Shown in pieces: positions 62,622 through 64,000 of a stretch of 64,000 bases of DNA. This stretch comes from Acetobacterium malicum subsp. dehalogenans DSM 11527 (lineage in GTDB: Bacteria; Bacillota; Clostridia; Eubacteriales; Eubacteriaceae): positions 1-64,000 of the forward strand of contig NZ_AXAC01000025.1 in assembly GCF_000472665.1 (NCBI RefSeq), read 5' to 3'. The position numbers were made by a program, and so were the translations under genes. Under the pieces are notes generated by a model, which had not been told where the DNA came from, searched no databases, and saw nothing but the letters and a program-made list of their open reading frames with translations. Numbering within the stretch: the stretch's first letter is position 1; the number at the start of each line of letters is the position of its first letter.

Positions 62622-64000
<1,379 letters not shown>

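Overview
The window looks like the chromosomal origin region of a low-to-moderate GC member of the Bacillota (class Clostridia). The gene order dnaA-dnaN-S4 protein-recF-gyrB-gyrA on one side and rpmH-rnpA-yidD-yidC-jag-mnmE-mnmG-rsmG-parA-parB on the other is the classical Bacillota origin arrangement. Heavy corrinoid and metal-uptake content (three cobalamin riboswitches, three Nik/Opp-type ABC transporters) and an anaerobe-type thiamine pathway (ThiH rather than ThiO) fit an acetogen such as an Acetobacterium or Eubacterium relative. That assignment is an inference from gene content, not a database match.

Left edge, 1-5860: a probable group II intron end abuts the terminator of a thiS-thiG-thiH-thiE operon (minus strand). 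The operon has a strong promoter and a long structured leader without a visible TPP riboswitch. Next come a coiled-coil hypothetical protein, a plus-strand NagD-like HAD phosphatase, and a TMEM165/GDT1-type cation transporter behind a yybP-ykoY manganese riboswitch.

Accessory region, 5860-31590 (all minus strand): three complete peptide/nickel-type ABC transporters. Cluster 1 (5862-10912) follows a cobalamin riboswitch. Cluster 2 (11962-16904) has a promoter overlapped by a perfect palindrome and is followed by a His-rich CsoR/RcnR-type metal sensor. Cluster 3 (25202-30329) sits in one operon with a SAM-dependent methyltransferase in front and an EamA-type exporter behind, again under a cobalamin riboswitch. 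Between them lie an AstE/AspA-type zinc hydrolase under a third cobalamin riboswitch, a LysR regulator, a truncated McrB-like ATPase, two more methyltransferases of the same family each behind a terminator-bearing leader, and a MATE exporter. Together these resemble a metallophore or cobalt/nickel-ligand acquisition island: enzymes that could make a ligand, exporters, importers and a hydrolase, repressed by cobalamin.

Core region, 31590-42050 (minus strand): PTS IIB, rpe and PTS IIA downstream of gyrA, then gyrA, gyrB, recF, S4 protein, dnaN and dnaA. DnaA boxes lie on both sides of dnaA. The dnaA-dnaN gap holds paired DnaA boxes, a G cluster, TAG/TAA triplets and an AT-rich stretch, which looks like the unwinding site.

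Right arm, 42130-64000 (plus strand): rpmH to rsmG, two parS sites, parA-parB, a hypothetical membrane protein, cvpA-like, mscS-like, DUF951 and SpoIIM-like genes, rpsF-ssb-rpsR, a DUF2232 protein, gdpP, rplI, dnaB, a FAD-dependent oxidoreductase, rsmI, and metG behind a T-box, running off the right edge. Transcription on both sides of dnaA is co-oriented with replication.
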